DNA of 52,217 bases from a virus. The stretch lies in IMG/VR virus record IMGVR_UViG_3300045284_000036, positions 1 through 52,217 of that record; one strand, given 5' to 3'. Under the pieces are notes generated by a model, which saw only the letters and a program-made list of their open reading frames with translations, ran no database searches and had not been told where the DNA came from. Of this stretch, positions 31,068 through 39,418 are shown piece by piece (the first letter of the stretch is position 1; each line of letters opens with the position of its first letter). The translations under genes and the position numbers were made by a program.

Positions 31068-34000
31068 ATGGATCTAGACGTAGCCGGTCCCGACATATCG
31101 GGCGAAAACCAGTTCAACCTCAACCCCGGCAGCGGCATCGATCCGGGCCGGTTGGTGCGGGCTATCCCCACGGCAGCAACGGCTGTCTACCCCGAAACGT
31201 CATCTGAACTGGTCGCGCCGGTCTCGGTAACAGCTGCACCGCGCGGTTCAGAAACCCGGCCCATCGCCGCTGCGCCGGGAAGGCCGGTCGATCTGGCACC
31301 GGTCAATCCGGTACGGCTGGCGCAGGCGCAGCCCGTTGCCCCCGTGGTGACGCGCGGCTCGATTGCGCCAACGGTCTCCACCGACGCGGTCGATGCCGCT
31401 GGCGCAGGCGACAAGCCACGCCCGGCCCAATATCCCGGCGAAGGCAAAGGTGTTGGCGGTACCCTGCGCAGAATGGACCCCGGCTACCAAGGCCCCGATG
31501 TCAACCCGCTGGAACAGGAACGCCAGCAGCTGATTGCCCGGCGCGATATCGCTGCGCGCAAGGCGCAGGGACCGCTGATGCAGATACTGGATACCGAATG
31601 GTCGAAGAACCAAGCCAAGGAAGCCGAACTGGCTAACCAGCGTATCGGCCAGATCGACCAGCAGCTGCAAGCCCAGAAGACCAACGCCCAGTACGCCAAG
31701 AACATGGGCATCGAAAAGAACATGGGCGCGACGGCTGACACGGCAGCGATCAACGAACAGGCGCTTGAAGAATGGCGCAAGAACGGCAACCTCAACGCCT
31801 ACAAGGGGCTGCATGGCGCGGGGCTGGGCGGTCGCGCCGATCTGTACATGGACGAAGGCATTGCAGCGCTGGGCAAGAAAACCGATAACGCTAACACTTT
31901 GATCGAACGGCTTTCCAACGCACCAACCCAGCCCGCGTACAATCAGATCCGCAACGACATTCTGAAAGGGGCCAAAACCCCCGGTCACGATTATTCGCAA
32001 TTCGGCATCAGCGATGAAAATCTGCCAAAGACCAAAACCGAATTTGACGCGCGGCGGCCCGACATTACCGCCAAGCTGAATAACGCGTCCACCATGGTCA
32101 GCCAGTTTCAGCAGAAGCAGCGCGAACTGTCGCAAGTGAAGCCGATCACCGACGAGAAAGTTGGCGGTCAGGTCACCGGCAGGCACAAGTTTGCTACCGG
32201 CGAAGTAATGCCCAACACAAGCCCGGTGACGCTGCCAAATGGCGCACAGGGTGCGCAGGCGCAGCAAAATTCCAAAGACTTGCATAATTACGGTACCGGG
32301 GGTCCAAACAGCTGGAATAACGCCACGCCCGGTCAGGCCGAAACCTTCGTCAAGCAACTCGCCACCGAAGAAGTCAAAGGCGCGCTAGGTCAGTACAAGA
32401 TGGCGAAAGCGTTTTCCAACGCCGCCAACAACAACGAACTTTATAAATATCCAGCCGGTCATGCCTTTCTGGCTGACGCGCTTGGCGCGATTGGCCGTGA
32501 CGTGGCTGAAGGTTCAAAGGCCGCAGGCTCGATTGGTCTGGTTAAAATTCTTGAGAGCAAGTATGGCGGCGTTGAAAACTTTTTGAATGGTGCCACCAAC
32601 AACTGGGCCGCCTACAAGGCGTGGGTTCAGGGCGGCAGAAAAGGCGAAGAAGTCAAACTTATGCCGCGCCTGACCCAGCAATCAATTGAAGGCTACAAGG
32701 CGGTTGCCAATTTCAAGATGGAAGAGACCAAGAAAGAACTGGACCGTCTTGGTTCGCCCATCGAAACGGCGGGGCGCTACGGCATTGCGCTTGACAAGCT
32801 TGGACTGGACAAGGAAACGCAGGAACTGGTCAAGCCAATACATAGCAAGGCGGTAGAAGAAGCCCGTCTTGCTTATGACAAATATCCCTACATGGTCGTC
32901 GGTTCGACGCGCGTGATGCTGCCGGAAGATGCCAACGTGCCCGGCATGAAACCAGCGGGCGGCTACGCCAAAGAGCGCGGCACGGCAGCGATTGAAACGC
33001 TTGAGAAAGCGCCACCGGGAAGCCCGCCGCCGCCTGCCACACCCGGTGGTCCTCCGGGCGGCCCGCCTTCGACGGTGGTGCCATCAGCCATCAACAGAAC
33101 GCCAGCGGCGCAAGTGGTGTACGGCGCGGCGGGCGAGACCGCGCATAATCTGTCAGGCGGCAACGTCAACGTTGCCAAGAACGCGGCGACGATTGTCACG
33201 TCTTCGGCACAGAGCGAAAGCGATTTCAAACACGATGCCACGCATGACGTTGATCCAAAAACCGGGCAGCCCATCGGTCAGGGATTGTTTGGTCACAACG
33301 CAGACCGTCTGAAGGCATTGCAAACGTTTGCTGGTGTGCCTGCAACTGGCAAACCCGGTGCGCCCATTCCGCCCGACGTACAATCCAAATTCTTTGCCCG
33401 CGAACTGATGACAGCGGCATCGACCGACAGGTTCATTGCGGCAACGCTGAACAATCCGAATGCCACGGCGGAAGACTTGACCAAAGTCCAGATCCGGCTG
33501 GAAAAACCCGCTGGCTACAAGGGACCGGGCACGGAAGAAAAAGTGCCAAGCTGGAATAAGCGGCTGGCTTCGACGCGCTTGCTGGCAGAGGGACCGGAAA
33601 CGCAAGCGCCGCCACCCCCGGCTGGGCATACCCAAGCGCAGACCCCGGCTTCGCTCAAACTGCCCTACCCCAACCCCAAGACACGCGAAGAAGCACAGGC
33701 CAATTACGCTGCCGGGCAGCGCCAGAGTGCGGAAGAGGCTGCCGCCTACATAGCCCGCAGGAACGCGCTGGCAGCGCAGGCGACAACGTCGGCTGCCAAC
33801 ATAGCCCCGGCAGCTTTAGGCACCGCTGGAGCCGTCGTAGGCAGCGTGGGAGGCCCTGTAGGCACACTGGCAGGCGGCACCGCTGGCGGCGCAGCGGGTG
33901 GCGCGATCAAGAATTACTTTACGGGCGGGGAAGCCAATCAAAATCTGCCCGGTTATGCCAAGGCGACCGGGATAGGTGCGGCACAGGGCGCGGTCGCAGG

Positions 34001-35336
34001 CATTCCCGGCGCGGGGGTGGCGGGAACGGCTGCGCGCGTCATTGGCAGCGGCGTTGTGGGTGGCACCGAAGCCGCTCTGGAAGGCGCAGAGGCAGGCGAT
34101 ATCGTCAACAAGGCTGGCGGCAGCATGTTGGGGGCGGCCGTAGGCGAAGCTTTTGGTCAAGCACTGGGTATGACAGGCCATAAAATTTATAATTATTTTT
34201 CTGGTACCGCGAAAGCCGAAGTGCAGGCGGCAGCGAAGGTTTTGGCCGAACAACAGCCTAAAAACGTCCTTGCAGACGGTAAAACCGTTGAAAATATTGC
34301 ATATACCAAGGCTGAAAAACTCGTCAAAGACAGAGGTCTGGACCCCGATCACGCCGCTTATGCCTACAATCAGGTAGCAGCAAAGGCTTCAAAGGGCGAA
34401 GCGCTCACGCAACGCCCCGGCGAAGTTGAAAAAGTGCGTGCCGCTGCGGAATTGGAAAAGGTCAAGAATACAGTTGGTGACGCTGGGGCTGCTGCGAAAG
34501 TTACTCCGCGTTCGCCGCCAGCTGGTGCGCCATTCAAGGCGATACCGGGCGGTCCAGTGGACAGTATTCTGACTGGAACAAGTGGTACGGGCAAACTAGC
34601 TGCAACGTACATGCCTGAAGCTGTGCATGCTGAAAATTTATTGCAGAAGTCCGCTGCTAATATGCGCGAAAGATGGGAAAACGCGGCTACTGCGCGCACA
34701 ACTTTGTTGGAACATGAACGCAAAGCAATACGGGATGGTGATGAAGCTAAAGAAAAAGCCATGCGCACTATTGCTGATACGGTTCGCGATCAACAAGAAA
34801 AAATGGCGCGAGCAGTATTACCGCAAAAAGAAGCTGACGCACTGATACAACATTTGAAAACGGCAGATACGCGTTACCGTAAAGCTATGCTGGCTGGTGG
34901 CGATAACATTGTTAAAACCATCGCTGCTGGTGGCAGCAAAGGCAATACGGCGAAAGAGGCATTCGAAGCGCTGGCGGGCAACGATCACGCCGCCAAACAC
35001 ATCATGAATTCGCTGGTGCGGGCAGAGAACCGGAAAAAAGAAGGCACGGACGTATTGAAAATAGCCGGTGCGTCACTGGCTGCGGCGCATTTTGTACCGC
35101 TTATTGGTACTGCTGCTGGCATGGTTGGTGGCGCGGTGACTGCTGCTAAAGCTGGACAAATGTTGAAAGACTGGATGGTGCAAAGAGGCGCTGGGAAAAC
35201 GGTGTCTTTTAAACAGCTGATGGCTAAAGAGATGACCGACAAGAGCAAGCTTCATTTCAGAGCCAGCGGTGCTGCGCTTGGAGGTGCTGTTGGGGGAGAG
35301 GCGGCGGAAAGTGCGATGGCTTCTCCTGCCCCTTAG
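31068..35336 (+). CDS. Large internal virion / ejection protein with phage lysozyme-like domain
   Basis: The 1422-residue protein is the largest in the genome. The N-terminus is Pro/Ala-rich and disordered; about residues 130-640 are helical. At about 690-770 lies a tail-lysozyme-like domain (AATIVTSSAQSESDF with Glu717 as likely catalytic acid, then GQGLFGHNADRLKALQTFAG). Two Gly/Ala zipper segments (about 915-950 and 1340-1375) could insert into membranes. T7 gp16-like ejection proteins share this logic: locally cutting peptidoglycan and forming a DNA conduit. It follows small genes and has no sequence similarity to T7 gp16 that I can see. Confidence 0.8.
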   Translation: MDLDVAGPDISGENQFNLNPGSGIDPGRLVRAIPTAATAVYPETSSELVAPVSVTAAPRGSETRPIAAAPGRPVDLAPVNPVRLAQAQPVAPVVTRGSIAPTVSTDAVDAAGAGDKPRPAQYPGEGKGVGGTLRRMDPGYQGPDVNPLEQERQQLIARRDIAARKAQGPLMQILDTEWSKNQAKEAELANQRIGQIDQQLQAQKTNAQYAKNMGIEKNMGATADTAAINEQALEEWRKNGNLNAYKGLHGAGLGGRADLYMDEGIAALGKKTDNANTLIERLSNAPTQPAYNQIRNDILKGAKTPGHDYSQFGISDENLPKTKTEFDARRPDITAKLNNASTMVSQFQQKQRELSQVKPITDEKVGGQVTGRHKFATGEVMPNTSPVTLPNGAQGAQAQQNSKDLHNYGTGGPNSWNNATPGQAETFVKQLATEEVKGALGQYKMAKAFSNAANNNELYKYPAGHAFLADALGAIGRDVAEGSKAAGSIGLVKILESKYGGVENFLNGATNNWAAYKAWVQGGRKGEEVKLMPRLTQQSIEGYKAVANFKMEETKKELDRLGSPIETAGRYGIALDKLGLDKETQELVKPIHSKAVEEARLAYDKYPYMVVGSTRVMLPEDANVPGMKPAGGYAKERGTAAIETLEKAPPGSPPPPATPGGPPGGPPSTVVPSAINRTPAAQVVYGAAGETAHNLSGGNVNVAKNAATIVTSSAQSESDFKHDATHDVDPKTGQPIGQGLFGHNADRLKALQTFAGVPATGKPGAPIPPDVQSKFFARELMTAASTDRFIAATLNNPNATAEDLTKVQIRLEKPAGYKGPGTEEKVPSWNKRLASTRLLAEGPETQAPPPPAGHTQAQTPASLKLPYPNPKTREEAQANYAAGQRQSAEEAAAYIARRNALAAQATTSAANIAPAALGTAGAVVGSVGGPVGTLAGGTAGGAAGGAIKNYFTGGEANQNLPGYAKATGIGAAQGAVAGIPGAGVAGTAARVIGSGVVGGTEAALEGAEAGDIVNKAGGSMLGAAVGEAFGQALGMTGHKIYNYFSGTAKAEVQAAAKVLAEQQPKNVLADGKTVENIAYTKAEKLVKDRGLDPDHAAYAYNQVAAKASKGEALTQRPGEVEKVRAAAELEKVKNTVGDAGAAAKVTPRSPPAGAPFKAIPGGPVDSILTGTSGTGKLAATYMPEAVHAENLLQKSAANMRERWENAATARTTLLEHERKAIRDGDEAKEKAMRTIADTVRDQQEKMARAVLPQKEADALIQHLKTADTRYRKAMLAGGDNIVKTIAAGGSKGNTAKEAFEALAGNDHAAKHIMNSLVRAENRKKEGTDVLKIAGASLAAAHFVPLIGTAAGMVGGAVTAAKAGQMLKDWMVQRGAGKTVSFKQLMAKEMTDKSKLHFRASGAALGGAVGGEAAESAMASPAP

Positions 35337-35445
35337 CCATGTAGATGAAGGTTGCCAGTACCAAGGGGATGACGATGAACGGAGCGACTTCCTCATACAA
35401 AGCCATAACCAAGAGCGAAGCGACAACGGCGGCGATGTAAATCAT
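35257..35445 (-). CDS. Antisense two-TM small membrane protein (candidate)
   Basis: This 62-residue minus-strand frame begins MIYIAAVVASLLVMALYEEV and has a second helix FIVIPLVLATFIYMAKG, then a Pro/Gln-rich tail. GGAG lies 8 nt before the ATG. It covers the gap between the ejection protein and the next plus gene and overlaps the ejection protein 3' end by 80 bp. Its ATG also overlaps the plus gene start. A holin-like or envelope role is possible. Confidence 0.45.
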   Translation of the reverse strand: MIYIAAVVASLLVMALYEEVAPFIVIPLVLATFIYMAKGQEKPSHFPPPLPQQHLQAQHRWL

Positions 35446-35734
35446 GTCAGATGCTCCAAATGCTTTCCTGTTGGCAGTCTCTGCCGGTCACACCGATAAG
35501 GCAGCGGCTGGCGTAGCTGGGTGGACGGTCGAAGAGGCAACGGTTTTTACCGAAGCCAACAAACGCGATTACGATATCGCTGACAATAAGCGACAACATA
35601 CTTACGAGCAATACCTAATTGCGAGTGGTCGCGGGGCCGACATTGCCCGCGTTGCGTTGCGGCAAGAGACCAGATCGTGGGTTCAGAAGGCGGAACCGAT
35701 ACCTGTCAAGATACTTGAGGACTACGTTGATTAA
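35444..35734 (+). CDS. Hypothetical virion-region protein
   Basis: The 96-residue helical protein (SDAPNAFLLAVSAGHTDKAA, then ANKRDYDIADNKRQHTYEQYL) follows the ejection protein. The ATG overlaps the ATG of the antisense membrane gene. The ribosome site is weak. Its neighbours suggest an accessory of the internal virion complex, unproven. Confidence 0.65.
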   Translation: MSDAPNAFLLAVSAGHTDKAAAGVAGWTVEEATVFTEANKRDYDIADNKRQHTYEQYLIASGRGADIARVALRQETRSWVQKAEPIPVKILEDYVD

Positions 35735-35747
35735 TGGAGGATGGACT

Positions 35748-36143
35748 ATGGACGAAAAAAAGAACGAAAAGCACATACCTGTTGAAACCAAGCATGCTGA
35801 TCCCAAGCCTGCTGACCCCAAACTTGATCCAAATCTTACGTTGGGCGAGAAACTGAAAATCAAGGTCGATGAAGCTCTTGAAAGCGAAAAAGATCTTGAC
35901 CCAATTGCTGCGGAACGGGCGGTCCAGATTTTCAACGATGCAATAGCTGGGATGCCGCCGCCAGCGCCAACAGCAGATGCCTCTGCACCTGAAGTTACGA
36001 TGGCGCAGCAGACCAAGGCGAAACTGGATGCCGCTGTTGCTGCTTCTACTATTCCAGAAGGACTGGCTAAGAAACTTGAAGGGCTTCTTTCGGATATCGA
36101 AGCCGCATATAAGCCTAAAGAGCCTGTTCCCGCCAAGGGCTAA
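35748..36143 (+). CDS. Acidic helical hypothetical protein
   Basis: This 131-residue protein begins DEKKNEKHIPVETKHADPKP and has helical stretches LGEKLKIKVDEALESEKDLD and LAKKLEGLLSDIEAAYKPKE with an Ala/Pro linker between them. The ATG at 35748 has GGAGG upstream; an extension to 35619 crosses the previous gene. It may act as a virion linker or scaffold. No family was recognised. Confidence 0.68.
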   Translation: MDEKKNEKHIPVETKHADPKPADPKLDPNLTLGEKLKIKVDEALESEKDLDPIAAERAVQIFNDAIAGMPPPAPTADASAPEVTMAQQTKAKLDAAVAASTIPEGLAKKLEGLLSDIEAAYKPKEPVPAKG

Positions 36144-36149
36144 CACCGG

Positions 36150-36743
36150 ATGAATGAAGCGATTTACTTTAAGGATGACGTGCTGCCTAATGAGAAGAGG
36201 CGAGAAGTAAACAATCTTCTGCATAAGGGTGGCGCGTCAGCCCCTTGGGTACATGGCTGGAAGTCGCGTGAAAAAGTTGACACTTTTTCATTTTGGCACC
36301 GGCATTTTGCCGGGTACCGCAGCGCGACCAAAGGCATCGCTTATGATTGCGAAGCGGAGTTGGCCGAATTTCCAGTCATCCATGAATTTTGGCAGACGCT
36401 TGCAGGGGGCCTGTTGCATGGTCACCGGCTGGTTCGTTGTTATGCCAATGGCCTTGCTTATGGCAGCGACGGCACGCTTCATACGGACACCAGAGTACCA
36501 AACAGCTACACTACCATTTACTATCCACATGAAAGCTGGAACCCGGATTGGGGCGGCGAGACAGTATTTTTCAATCGCGAGAAAGACGATATTCTGACTT
36601 CGATCTATCCGCGTCCAAACCGGTTACTGATGTTTGATGGAACGTTGCCGCATGTAGCGCGTGGTGTTTCCAGAAGCTGCCCGTTGTTGCGTGTAACTTT
36701 GATGTTCAAGACGGACAAGCACGATGCTGGACCCCAAAATTGA
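36150..36743 (+). CDS. 2OG-Fe(II) oxygenase (prolyl 4-hydroxylase-like)
   Basis: The 197-residue protein has the facial triad HTD (His111, Asp113) and His168 in LPHVARGVSRS, plus Arg181 to bind 2-oxoglutarate. The double-stranded beta-helix core spans about residues 95-185 (LVRCYANGLAYG; WNPDWGGETVFFN). Such phage enzymes may hydroxylate proteins or nucleic acids. The genome encodes several collagen-like Gly-X-Y proteins, which are attractive substrates. It overlaps the DUF6817-like gene start by 20 bp. Confidence 0.85.
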   Translation: MNEAIYFKDDVLPNEKRREVNNLLHKGGASAPWVHGWKSREKVDTFSFWHRHFAGYRSATKGIAYDCEAELAEFPVIHEFWQTLAGGLLHGHRLVRCYANGLAYGSDGTLHTDTRVPNSYTTIYYPHESWNPDWGGETVFFNREKDDILTSIYPRPNRLLMFDGTLPHVARGVSRSCPLLRVTLMFKTDKHDAGPQN

Positions 36744-37191
36744 AGAATTTGTTCGTTCCAGAACTGCGAATGTTAAACATTCCGGGCGTACTTTCTTTGA
36801 ACATCTGATTGGCGTTTACAACCTTTTGGAAGAGGAAGGTGAACCGGATTACGTGTGTCTGGCAGGATTGTGCCATTCCATCTACGGAACTAATGCTTTC
36901 AAGCAACAGGTAGCGTTGCTCACTGAACGTAATGAAATAGTTCGTATTATTGGCGGGAATGCAGAGTGGCTGGCATTTCTGTTTTGTTCTTGTAGTCGTC
37001 CGAGTGCATTGATTGAAGCTGTTATTGCCGGGCCACCTTACTACGTCATTAGCCGTCACACGGAAGAAAAAATTTACCTGTCAGTAGATACTTTGCGAGA
37101 CTTGTTGAAGATTGAAGCTGCCAACCTAAAAGAACAGAAAAGCGTCAAGATGCTTCCGGCAGTAGAGGAAGCACTAGGCTTCCTCCATTAG
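36724..37191 (+). CDS. DUF6817-like protein
   Basis: This 155-residue helical protein carries HSGRTFFEHLIGVYNLLEEE and VCLAGLCHSIYGTNAF, an HD-domain-like pattern of conserved His that I associate with DUF6817. It is translationally coupled to the 2OG oxygenase, so the two probably act together. Its catalytic status is unknown. The C-terminal third is helical (LRDLLKIEAANLKEQ). Confidence 0.75.
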   Translation: MLDPKIEEFVRSRTANVKHSGRTFFEHLIGVYNLLEEEGEPDYVCLAGLCHSIYGTNAFKQQVALLTERNEIVRIIGGNAEWLAFLFCSCSRPSALIEAVIAGPPYYVISRHTEEKIYLSVDTLRDLLKIEAANLKEQKSVKMLPAVEEALGFLH

Positions 37192-37788
37192 TTCTTCGCA
37201 AACTCCACAAATCAAATTTGCAGTAACTTTTGCCCATGCGTTTTGACCGCATTCCGGGCAGACGAACTTGAATTTTGAAGTCTTGCCCTTTTCCTTTTTG
37301 CTGGCAGTGACGATGTCACCAAATAACGTCATATCGTTCTTCTTTTGAAATGTCTCAAACGCCACGTCGAATTTGCCATCCTTGACGATGTAATGGCTGA
37401 CATAGCGTCCGGTCTCGGCCCCGCCCGGCTTAGCGGTATCGCTGGGATACAGCCCGATCTGCTTCATCATCGCCGCCCACTGCTTGTTGTGGTAGGCGTT
37501 CTTGGGCGGCTTGCCATGCTCCTGCTGAAGCTGATGGACCATTTCATGGGCCAGCGTTCCAAAGGTGTCCTTGGCCTTGCGCTCGCGGATATGCGACGGA
37601 TTGAGCGCAATTTCGTGGACGGTGGTCTTGCTGCCGTTCTGGCCGAAGCGGTCAGCGCAGAAGTAGCCATAGGCGTTGCGATGACGGTGCAGCAGGATCA
37701 GGCTTTCAGACAGTTTGTTATTGAACAGTTCCTTGTTGAAGAAATTGAAGGCGGCGCGAAGTACGTCGTAGGTTTCCATAGGTTTCAT
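37174..37788 (-). CDS. SprT-like zinc metalloprotease
   Basis: This 204-residue protein has the gluzincin motif HEMVH at residues 81-85, preceded by EIALNPSHI and followed by HNKQWAAMM. A C-terminal zinc ribbon (CPECG...CGVCEE) completes the SprT/Spartan-like layout. Known relatives cut DNA-protein crosslinks. The ATG at 37788 has GGAG upstream. Its own promoter lies at 37817-37845. It converges with the DUF6817-like gene by 18 bp and diverges from the structural gene at 37937. Confidence 0.85.
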   Translation of the reverse strand: MKPMETYDVLRAAFNFFNKELFNNKLSESLILLHRHRNAYGYFCADRFGQNGSKTTVHEIALNPSHIRERKAKDTFGTLAHEMVHQLQQEHGKPPKNAYHNKQWAAMMKQIGLYPSDTAKPGGAETGRYVSHYIVKDGKFDVAFETFQKKNDMTLFGDIVTASKKEKGKTSKFKFVCPECGQNAWAKVTANLICGVCEELMEEA

Positions 37789-37805
37789 AGGTAGCTCCAT
37801 CGATT

Positions 37806-37845
37806 GCGATATCGCTACCGTATTCATTTTACATGGTACCGTCAA
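37806..37845 (-). promoter_or_regulatory. Promoter of the SprT-like gene with GCGATATCGC palindrome
   Basis: On the minus strand TTGACG (37840-37845), 17 nt and TACGGT (37817-37822). The perfect 10-bp palindrome GCGATATCGC (37806-37815) lies at the start of the transcript. Confidence 0.6.
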
Positions 37846-37875
37846 CAACTATTTTGCGGTATTTAGGTAAGCATT

Positions 37876-37887
37876 AGGTGTATACAT
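37876..37887. promoter_or_regulatory. GTGTATAC site upstream of the 37937 structural gene
   Basis: AGGTGTATACAT lies in the divergent intergenic region. It may form part of the promoter for the long plus-strand structural operon (TATACA as -10), with no clear -35. Confidence 0.45.
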
Positions 37888-37936
37888 AAATACGTGTAAC
37901 AGTCAAGTCCTTCTCAACCCAAACGAGGAACTGGAT

Positions 37937-38671
37937 ATGGTTAACATCGTCAATGCAACCGCTCTGGGCGGTGGCTTCCGTCACTACAACGGTTTGGTGC
38001 CTGTGAACCTTGGCAGCGGCGATGTGGGCCATGCTTCGGTCAAGATTTTCCACGTCCCAGCTGCCAACGCAGCTGCAATCTTTCGTGGTGATATCGTCGT
38101 AATGGCTGGTGCGGCAATTGGCGTTCAGGGCGGCGGTGACATGCCTTACAATGTGACTGCGCCTTCCGCGTCGGTGGTGATTGGTGGCGGCGGCGGTACC
38201 GGTCTCGGCAATGCGTCGATGGCTCCAAATGTTACACGCTGGGTACCGGGCGACGTGGCAGCTACCAGCATTATCGCTGGCGTGGTTGTCGGCTTCGGTC
38301 CTATTACGCTCTACATGGCAAAGAACGGCTTCCAATACATTCCAGCGAACACTGAAGCATGGGTGGCTGTCGAAACAGATCCGCATGTTGAAATGTACGC
38401 GACCGTGCCGACTGTGCCGGGTACTGCGTTCAATCTTAATCTCAACTCAGGCGCAGACGTAAAAGCCAATGCTGGTCAGCAATCAGCACGCTTTGGCATT
38501 TCCGGTCTTTCACTTGATCCGGCTTTTGCTCTGACGGCTACGTTGCCTCTACGCATCATTAGCAGCGGCGAAGAAATCGGCAACGATCCGACTGCGGCAG
38601 GCTTCATTGCTAAGGTCACTTTCAACAAAACACGTCACTATCGCGGTACAGCTGGCTTCGTTGCTACGTAA
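37937..38671 (+). CDS. Major structural protein (capsid decoration or fibre type)
   Basis: The 244-residue beta-rich protein has no catalytic motif. It contains FRHYNGLVPVNLGSGDVGHA, a glycine run at about 83-88 and a C-terminal AKVTFNKTRHYRG. GAGGA precedes the ATG. The first position in a long plus operon and its strong start suggest an abundant virion protein, such as a head decoration or adhesin base. The capsid call belongs to the gene at 6413. Confidence 0.65.
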   Translation: MVNIVNATALGGGFRHYNGLVPVNLGSGDVGHASVKIFHVPAANAAAIFRGDIVVMAGAAIGVQGGGDMPYNVTAPSASVVIGGGGGTGLGNASMAPNVTRWVPGDVAATSIIAGVVVGFGPITLYMAKNGFQYIPANTEAWVAVETDPHVEMYATVPTVPGTAFNLNLNSGADVKANAGQQSARFGISGLSLDPAFALTATLPLRIISSGEEIGNDPTAAGFIAKVTFNKTRHYRGTAGFVAT

Positions 38672-38681
38672 GGAATAACCC

Positions 38682-39068
38682 ATGGCTGGCATCGATATTC
38701 TTAACCAGTTTCCAAATTCGAAAATGGCACAGGCTGTCGATCTGGGACAGTCGCGGTTCATGTCCACTGACAGCACGACTGCTATAACGCCTACGCAGAA
38801 GACTGGTACGGCTACGCTGACTGGCGTAGCTGGTAACACATCAACGGCGCAATTGGGGACTTTGTGCGGTCTCACCACTTCGTTTGCTACGATCATGCTT
38901 ACGATAACAACGTCAGTGGCGGGCGTTACGATCACTCAAGGCGGCGCTGCGAAAAAATACATGCAAGGTGAAAGTGCAACGTTTCAAAACGTTACTCTTA
39001 CACAAAACCAACTTCAGGTTTTCACTGTTACTGGTGACGTAGTGACGATCAATTATGTTGGGGTGTAA
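38682..39068 (+). CDS. Hypothetical beta-rich structural protein
   Basis: The 128-residue protein has a helical N-terminus (FPNSKMAQAVDLGQ) and a Thr-rich beta C-terminus (ATFQNVTLTQNQLQVFTVTGD). AGGA lies before the ATG, ten bases after the previous stop. It is probably a virion surface or fibre-linked component. No family was recognised. Confidence 0.65.
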   Translation: MAGIDILNQFPNSKMAQAVDLGQSRFMSTDSTTAITPTQKTGTATLTGVAGNTSTAQLGTLCGLTTSFATIMLTITTSVAGVTITQGGAAKKYMQGESATFQNVTLTQNQLQVFTVTGDVVTINYVGV

Positions 39069-39073
39069 CTGCC

Positions 39074-39418
39074 ATGAACCCCGGAACCAACAACCTTGAT
39101 CTTTATCGGGGTGACACTAAGCGTTGGCAATTCAAGTTGTGGATCGACGTTGCCAGAACTCAGCCGGTCGATCTTACAGGCGTAGTTGCTAAGGCTACTA
39201 TTCGAGACAAGGCAGTTGGCGGCAGTTTTGAATTGCCGCTGACTTGCACTGTGACGGTACCAAACATTATCGACATGGTGTTGACTGCAAACCAGAGCAA
39301 TACGTTACCAGCAGTAGGTGTCTGGGACTTGCAGCTGACTTACCCTAGTGGTGATATCATTACACCACTAAAAGGCGCAGTGACTGTAACACAAGATGTA
39401 ACTTACGTTGCCTCATGA
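39074..39418 (+). CDS. BppU-like N-terminal domain protein
   Basis: This 114-residue protein, NLDLYRGDTKRWQFKLWIDV then DLTGVVAKATIRDKAVGG and WDLQLTYPSGDIITPLKG, matches the immunoglobulin-like domain found at the start of phage baseplate upper and fibre proteins. Its stop overlaps the collagen-like fibre start (ATGA), so the two probably assemble together. It could anchor the fibre. Confidence 0.75.
   Translation: MNPGTNNLDLYRGDTKRWQFKLWIDVARTQPVDLTGVVAKATIRDKAVGGSFELPLTCTVTVPNIIDMVLTANQSNTLPAVGVWDLQLTYPSGDIITPLKGAVTVTQDVTYVAS

Noticed and set aside
31248-32357. 369-residue minus-strand frame
   Set aside because: It is antisense to the well-supported ejection protein gene, with no ribosome site or family pattern; GC-rich coding sequence often leaves the opposite strand open.
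37937-38671. Second major capsid protein
   Set aside because: The HK97-like capsid pattern belongs to the gene at 6413; this protein is beta-rich without that signature, so it is listed only as structural.
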